NCBI GenBank assembly: GCA_049840815.1
Contig: JASGJI010000004.1
Location: 259,592 to 323,591, forward strand
Length of the DNA stretch: 64,000 nt
Direction: 5' to 3'
Source: JASGDN01 sp049840815
GTDB taxonomy: Bacteria > Chloroflexota > Chloroflexia > Thermomicrobiales > UBA6265
Shown in pieces: positions 60,073-64,000 of the stretch. The notes below the pieces were generated by a model. That model made no database searches. It saw nothing but the letters and a program-made list of their open reading frames with translations, and was not told the DNA's origin. The translations under genes were made by a program, and so were the position numbers. Each line of letters starts with the position of its first letter. Position 1 is the stretch's first letter.

Positions 60073-62499
60073 GTGTCACTCGATCCGCGAGATCAGCCGT
60101 CATCCGTCGTTGCGTTTTCGCCCGCCGTGGACCGCATTCCGGCGCGCTTCCTGCTCCCGCGTCCGCTCGCCCCGTTTGTCGGCCGGTCGCACGAGCGCGA
60201 GCAGTTACGCCCTCTCGTGCTCGATCCCGAGCTTCGCCTCCTGACGCTAACCGGACCGGGTGGGGTGGGCAAGACGCGCCTCGCGATCGAGGTCGTTTCC
60301 GAAATTCAGGATCACCTTCTCAGCACCGTTCGCTTTGTCTCGCTGGGTTCGCTCGCGCACCCCGATCAGATTCTGGGGGCGATCGCCACGATGCTCGACG
60401 CCAGCGATGGCGGAGCAATCCCCTTGATCGAGAGTATCAGCGCCGCGATACAGGACCTGCCGACGCTTCTGATCCTGGATAATGTCGAACATCTCCTGCC
60501 CGAGGCTGCGATCATCGTCGGCGAATTGCTGTCGCAATGTCCGACCCTTCGTATCGTGGCGACAAGCCGCGCGCCGCTCCGTGTCTACGGAGAGCAGCGC
60601 CATCCGGTTTCGCCCTTATCGTTGCCTGATCCAGGGCGGGCCGATACGCGAGACCCCGCCGGGAGTTCCGATGCGGCCCGCCTCTTCGTGGAACGGATGC
60701 AGTCGCACGATCCGCACCTTGTCCTGACCCCTCAGGACCTCGCGACGATTGCGCAGATCTGCATCCGACTCGATGGCCTTCCGCTGGCCCTGGAACTCGC
60801 GGCGGCGCGAGCGGTCGATATCGGTCCGGCCGCGTATCTGCAGCGGATAGAGCAGGATGCGCCGTTGCCCTCCGGGGATGCACGAGACCTGCCCGCACGC
60901 CAGCATACGGTCGCCGCCACGGTTGCCTGGAGCTACGATCTCCTCGGTCCACACCAGCAGTGGATGTTCCGCCTTCTGTCCGTGTTCTCCGGACCATTCA
61001 CGCTCGGGGCCGTCGAAGCGTTGGGCCAGGCAATAGCCCCGTATGTCGCACACGACCGCAACAATGACCGGGTGCCGGCGGCACTCCTGATCGACCTTGT
61101 GGATAGCAGCCTCGTTCAGCGGCTTCCTCAGAAAGATGGCGAGACAGAATTCCGGCTGCTGGAGACGGTGAGGCAGGAGGCCAGATGGCTTCTCGCGCGA
61201 TCCGGTGACGAATCGGTCGCCCGCCGGGCGCACGCTCATCATTTCCTCGACGTATGCAAGACCGCTCAATTGCACCTCATTACCGGACGCGACATCATCA
61301 CCTGGCTTGAATTCATCGAGTCGCGCCTTGCGGACGTGCTTGCGGCGATGGATTGGGCTGAGACCAATGACCTGTCGATGCTGGTCGCGTTCAATCGGAG
61401 GTTGTTCCCGTTCTGGTTCAGACGTTCACGCATTCGCGAGGCGCTGACCTGGTACTCCCTCCCACTTGTGCGACGCGATGAACTCTCCGATGCGGACCTT
61501 GGCTGGGCACTCGCGAATTTCGCACGCATGCGTCATTTCTTGCCGGGAGAGTCGGCTGCGACCGCAATGATGTACGAGGAGGTCCTGGCGATTGCCGAAC
61601 GTCTCAGGGACGACGAGCTACGCCTCACGCTTTGTGTCAGCGGAACGATGCTCGCTCTGCGTGACCGCGATCCCCATTCGGCCCGACAGTGGTACGCTCG
61701 CGCCCTCTCCGTGCCGGATGTCTGGAGTGTGTGTGAGCGGGTGACGATACCGGCCTTCCTTGCGGGACTCGAGGGCTCGGTCGCTGCGGTGGAGGGGCGT
61801 TTCGACGAGGCGGTTCGGATCGCCCGCATCTGTCTCGCCAAGGCGACGCTGGAGGATGACGAGGCGTCCATCGGGTTTCTCTATCTCGTTCTCGCTACGG
61901 CGGCGCACGCCACGGGGGACGTGGTGCGGGCCAGGACATCCTGGGTCTCCGCAATCAATGCCTTCGATCACTTCGGCGAGCGATGGAATGTCGCGGAGTA
62001 CCTCATCAGCATTGCATCGCTCCTGAATCGCGGGCATCCCGAGCTGGCGCTCCGCCTCGGCGGAGCAGCGCAACGCTTGCAGCAGATTCACGGGATTGCC
62101 GCCGTGACGATCGCCGATGAGCCGTTTTGTTCCGCCACAGCCGCACTATCACCGTCCGAACCGTCTGCGGTCGATCTCTGGCGTACCGGCGCGACCACGC
62201 CGTGGCGCACCGCGCTCGGCGAGGCGATCGTCTGTCCCCTCGACCGGCCTACCCGACGCAAGGAAGGTGATCGCGTCGCCGAGTTTCCCAGTGGTCCAGG
62301 GGGAACGCTGAGTCGGCGAGAGTTTGCGGTGTTGCGTCTGGTTGCCGAAGGATTGACCGATCAGGAAATCGCCGCTGAACTCGGGGTGTCGTACCGGACC
62401 GTCACCACCTACGTTGGACGGATCCTGGCCAAGCTCGGTGTCCCGTCTCGGGCGGCGGCGAGCAGCCGGGTGGCGAAACAGGGGTACCTTTCCGACTGA
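60073..62499 (+). CDS. LuxR-family regulator with N-terminal AAA/NB-ARC ATPase
   Basis: 808 residues. The ATPase part has GPGGVGKTRLAIEVV (Walker A, about 61-68), TLLILDNVEHLLPEA (Walker B) and IVATSRAPLRVYGEQ (sensor). A helical TPR-like middle follows (for example RIARICLAKATLEDDEASIGFLYLVLATAAHATGD). The C-terminus has LSRREFAVLRLVAEGLTDQEIAAELGVSYRTVTTYVGRILAKLG, a LuxR HTH. It is an ATP-dependent transcription factor of the MalT/NB-ARC type; its signal is unknown. The start is a GTG at 60073 with only a weak Shine-Dalgarno. Such large LuxR ATPases are common in Thermomicrobia, which supports the lineage guess. Confidence 0.88.
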   Translation: MSLDPRDQPSSVVAFSPAVDRIPARFLLPRPLAPFVGRSHEREQLRPLVLDPELRLLTLTGPGGVGKTRLAIEVVSEIQDHLLSTVRFVSLGSLAHPDQILGAIATMLDASDGGAIPLIESISAAIQDLPTLLILDNVEHLLPEAAIIVGELLSQCPTLRIVATSRAPLRVYGEQRHPVSPLSLPDPGRADTRDPAGSSDAARLFVERMQSHDPHLVLTPQDLATIAQICIRLDGLPLALELAAARAVDIGPAAYLQRIEQDAPLPSGDARDLPARQHTVAATVAWSYDLLGPHQQWMFRLLSVFSGPFTLGAVEALGQAIAPYVAHDRNNDRVPAALLIDLVDSSLVQRLPQKDGETEFRLLETVRQEARWLLARSGDESVARRAHAHHFLDVCKTAQLHLITGRDIITWLEFIESRLADVLAAMDWAETNDLSMLVAFNRRLFPFWFRRSRIREALTWYSLPLVRRDELSDADLGWALANFARMRHFLPGESAATAMMYEEVLAIAERLRDDELRLTLCVSGTMLALRDRDPHSARQWYARALSVPDVWSVCERVTIPAFLAGLEGSVAAVEGRFDEAVRIARICLAKATLEDDEASIGFLYLVLATAAHATGDVVRARTSWVSAINAFDHFGERWNVAEYLISIASLLNRGHPELALRLGGAAQRLQQIHGIAAVTIADEPFCSATAALSPSEPSAVDLWRTGATTPWRTALGEAIVCPLDRPTRRKEGDRVAEFPSGPGGTLSRREFAVLRLVAEGLTDQEIAAELGVSYRTVTTYVGRILAKLGVPSRAAASSRVAKQGYLSD

Positions 62500-62724
62500 G
62501 TCGGCCTTCTCCGTCGCTCCTTCTCCTGACGCAACATCGCATGCGTGACGTCCGCCACGTCGTAGCCTTACGACCTGATGCGGCCAGGACCGACACGAGC
62601 GGACGTCCGTGATCTCTACGATGCCAGGGCCGATGGGGATGTCTCATCATGGACGAGTCGGTGGACCGCAGGCGGCCCGACCCGACCGTGATCCCATCCC
62701 GCTCGTCACCTGTGAGGACGCATC

Positions 62725-62910
62725 GTGAGCAAGCAGAACACTATCCGGTTTCATGACGAGTGTTACGACGGACAATTCATCCGCACCTTCTCCAGCACGC
62801 TTGCCGAAACGAGCGACATCGGCGAGGCGTTTGCGACGTCTCATGCGATCCCGGAGGTGTCCTCCTCGTTCCTTTTCACCATCCTCCACCCAGAGCTGGT
62901 GTCAGGCTAG
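62725..62910 (+). CDS. Short protein, possibly the truncated start of an alpha/beta hydrolase
   Basis: 61 residues, start GTG with GAGGACG upstream. IRFHDECYDGQFIRTFSSTLAETSDIGEAFATSHAI resembles the N-terminal segment of alpha/beta hydrolases of the 2,6-dihydropseudooxynicotine hydrolase type, where 'f.r.l......aDIGE...ta..I' is conserved. The rest of such a protein is missing, so it is more likely a decayed gene than a functional small protein. Low confidence in both the family and the gene. Confidence 0.35.
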   Translation: MSKQNTIRFHDECYDGQFIRTFSSTLAETSDIGEAFATSHAIPEVSSSFLFTILHPELVSG

Positions 62911-62953
62911 ACCTGTCCCAAACTGGCTGGTCACACGTGGAGGAACAGGTTTC

Positions 62954-63415
62954 ATGGGCTATTTCATTCTCGTGATCGCGCAGACGGTGGTGCTACCGAT
63001 CGCCTGCGGAAGCATCGAACTGATCGTCACCGGTGGAAACCCGGTCGAAGTCTTCGGCAAATGGTGGGTGTTCTGGGGTGTCGGCCCCCGGCTGTTGGTT
63101 GCGGGCTTCATTCAGGTCTCGGGCAAGGGGCTCACGTCGAAAATCCTCGGCGCAGCGGCCCCAACCGCGCAGGAGAAACAAATCACCCACGAACTGGGCA
63201 CCGCGAACCTCAGCATGGGCGTCGCCGGTTTGCTGGCCTTCGTGCCGGAGTGGGCACTCCCGGTGGGAATCGCGGGCGGCCTCTACCTGCTGATGGCCGG
63301 TTTGCTCCACGTGGTGAAGAAGAACAAGGGACCAAAGGAAATTGTCGCGACCTGGACGGACCTGATCGTCGTGGCTGCGGTCGCCATCCTCGCGATCTAC
63401 ACCATCAGCGGGTAG
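62954..63415 (+). CDS. Small integral membrane protein (DUF6790-like)
   Basis: 153 residues. Four hydrophobic segments are visible: YFILVIAQTVVLPIACGSIELIV, WWVFWGVGPRLLVAGFIQVSG, a third around LSMGVAGLLAFVPEW, WALPVGIAGGLYLLMAGLLHVV, and a last LIVVAAVAILAIYTIS. The ELGTANLSMG loop between helices is a recognisable feature of small membrane proteins grouped as DUF6790. The function is unknown. The ATG at 62954 has GGAGG upstream; a longer open frame to 62753 lies over the previous gene. Confidence 0.65.
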   Translation: MGYFILVIAQTVVLPIACGSIELIVTGGNPVEVFGKWWVFWGVGPRLLVAGFIQVSGKGLTSKILGAAAPTAQEKQITHELGTANLSMGVAGLLAFVPEWALPVGIAGGLYLLMAGLLHVVKKNKGPKEIVATWTDLIVVAAVAILAIYTISG

Positions 63416-63448
63416 ATCGCCGTCATCTCTGTTGATTCCGGACGCTAT

Positions 63449-63486
63449 CCAGCAGGACTCCACATCGCCGGGGGGAGTCCTGCTGG
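63449..63486 (+). terminator. Hairpin after the membrane protein gene
   Basis: CCAGCAGGACTCC (63449-63461) pairs with GGAGTCCTGCTGG (63474-63486) around 12 bases. It begins 34 bases after the stop at 63415. No T-run. Confidence 0.65.
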
Positions 63487-63657
63487 CGCGACGCGGAACT
63501 CGGCCGGGAGCGATTGGGCACTCTTCCCATCCATCGTGACTCGCCGAGTCTCCAGCGGCCAGTCGCTTGCCGAAACCGACCTGCAGGTCAGTGGTGACAC
63601 ACCACGGGATTCTTTTGAGGAAATGTTCTCGTATCTCGCTCGACAGAGAGGGCAACG

Positions 63658-63954
63658 ATGCACCGATTCGACGTGATGACCCAAGTGCTCGCAACTCGAC
63701 GATCTCGCCGTTCCGCGGTGATCGGTGCGAGTGCTGTCATGGCAGGCGCCATGACGCAAGGACTGGCACATGCCGCAGCCAGCAACGCGACGCCCCAAGC
63801 CACCCCTGTTGCCCATCCCGACACATCCACCATCGAGCATCTGTCGTTCCTCTTCGTCCAGTCTGCGACGTCCGCTCGGTTCAGCCAGAATCCGGAAGAC
63901 GGCTCCGCCCCGTATCTCCTCACGCTGAAGGGGCATACCGGAGGAACGATCTAG
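63658..63954 (+). CDS. Exported protein, apparently truncated
   Basis: 98 residues. TRRSRRSAVIGASAVMAGAMTQGLAHA is a twin-arginine-like signal, followed by the Thr/Pro/Ala linker common in this genome (NATPQATPVAHPDTS). The mature part reads HLSFLFVQSATSARF...YLLTLKGHTGGTI and stops at TAG. Related exported proteins I recall continue with a Tyr at this place (phrases like LKG.t..tiYFsdRP), so the TAG may be a nonsense change of TAC/TAT. The window ends 46 bases later, so the rest cannot be checked. Gene or pseudogene is open. Confidence 0.45.
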   Translation: MHRFDVMTQVLATRRSRRSAVIGASAVMAGAMTQGLAHAAASNATPQATPVAHPDTSTIEHLSFLFVQSATSARFSQNPEDGSAPYLLTLKGHTGGTI

Positions 63955-64000
63955 GTGCTGTTCGGATTCTATCTGTGTTTCCTTCCCGTGCATTAACCTT

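Noticed and set aside
62500..62724. Gap with GTGACGTCC and GGACGTCC-like words before the short hydrolase-like gene
   Set aside because: The words do not form a stable stem or a known site; nothing can be supported in it.

Overview
The window is high-GC DNA with Shine-Dalgarno-led genes, dense ATGA/GTGA overlaps, twin-arginine signal peptides followed by Ala/Thr/Ser/Pro-rich linkers (for example ATPDASPVA), many ABC importers and large LuxR-type ATPase regulators. This style fits Chloroflexota, class Thermomicrobia. That placement is an inference from style; there is no rRNA or marker gene to prove it.

Layout. 1-10.5 kb looks like ordinary chromosome: the end of a CobW-type GTPase, a ThuA-like protein, an orphan iron-siderophore binding protein with a possible operator, an M20 peptidase, a PCuAC-like exported protein, a thiamine-diphosphate enzyme, a secreted repeat protein and a FUSC-family membrane protein. 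A tRNA-Leu(TAG) lies at 10551. Its last 18 bases recur as a direct repeat at 41491-41508, so the 30.9 kb between looks like an integrated element. It contains a type I restriction-modification operon (hsdM, hsdS, a TIGR02391-type gene, hsdR, a DUF45 metallopeptidase), a leftward phage-like module ending in a tyrosine integrase (excisionase-like HTH, a multiply frameshifted DUF3854-type gene, ParB-like, C5 cytosine methyltransferase, terminase-small-subunit-like HTH), three unrecognised genes (26.6-29.7 kb), and a sugar locus of two divergent operons. In that locus one operon carries an ABC importer and a glycosidase-like protein, and the other a SorC regulator, rhamnulokinase, class II aldolase, second FGGY kinase and phosphatase.

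Just right of the second repeat is a dead serine recombinase, frameshifted and split by an IS481-family copy that is itself flanked by an IS5-family copy; both used CTAG. Joining the recombinase pieces across both IS elements restores one reading frame. The simplest history is an old serine-recombinase element at tRNA-Leu, later separated from the tRNA by the 31-kb element.

45-59 kb is a nitrogen-compound catabolic locus: class III aminotransferase and MocR regulator (leftward), then a rightward operon of amidohydrolase, two paralogous peptide-type binding proteins, two permeases, two paralogous M20 hydrolases and a glutamine-synthetase-like ligase. The amidohydrolase plus ligase pair recalls the two halves of FluG. 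After transposase debris (59.2-59.95 kb) come a LuxR-type ATPase regulator, a small membrane protein and a truncated exported protein at the window edge.
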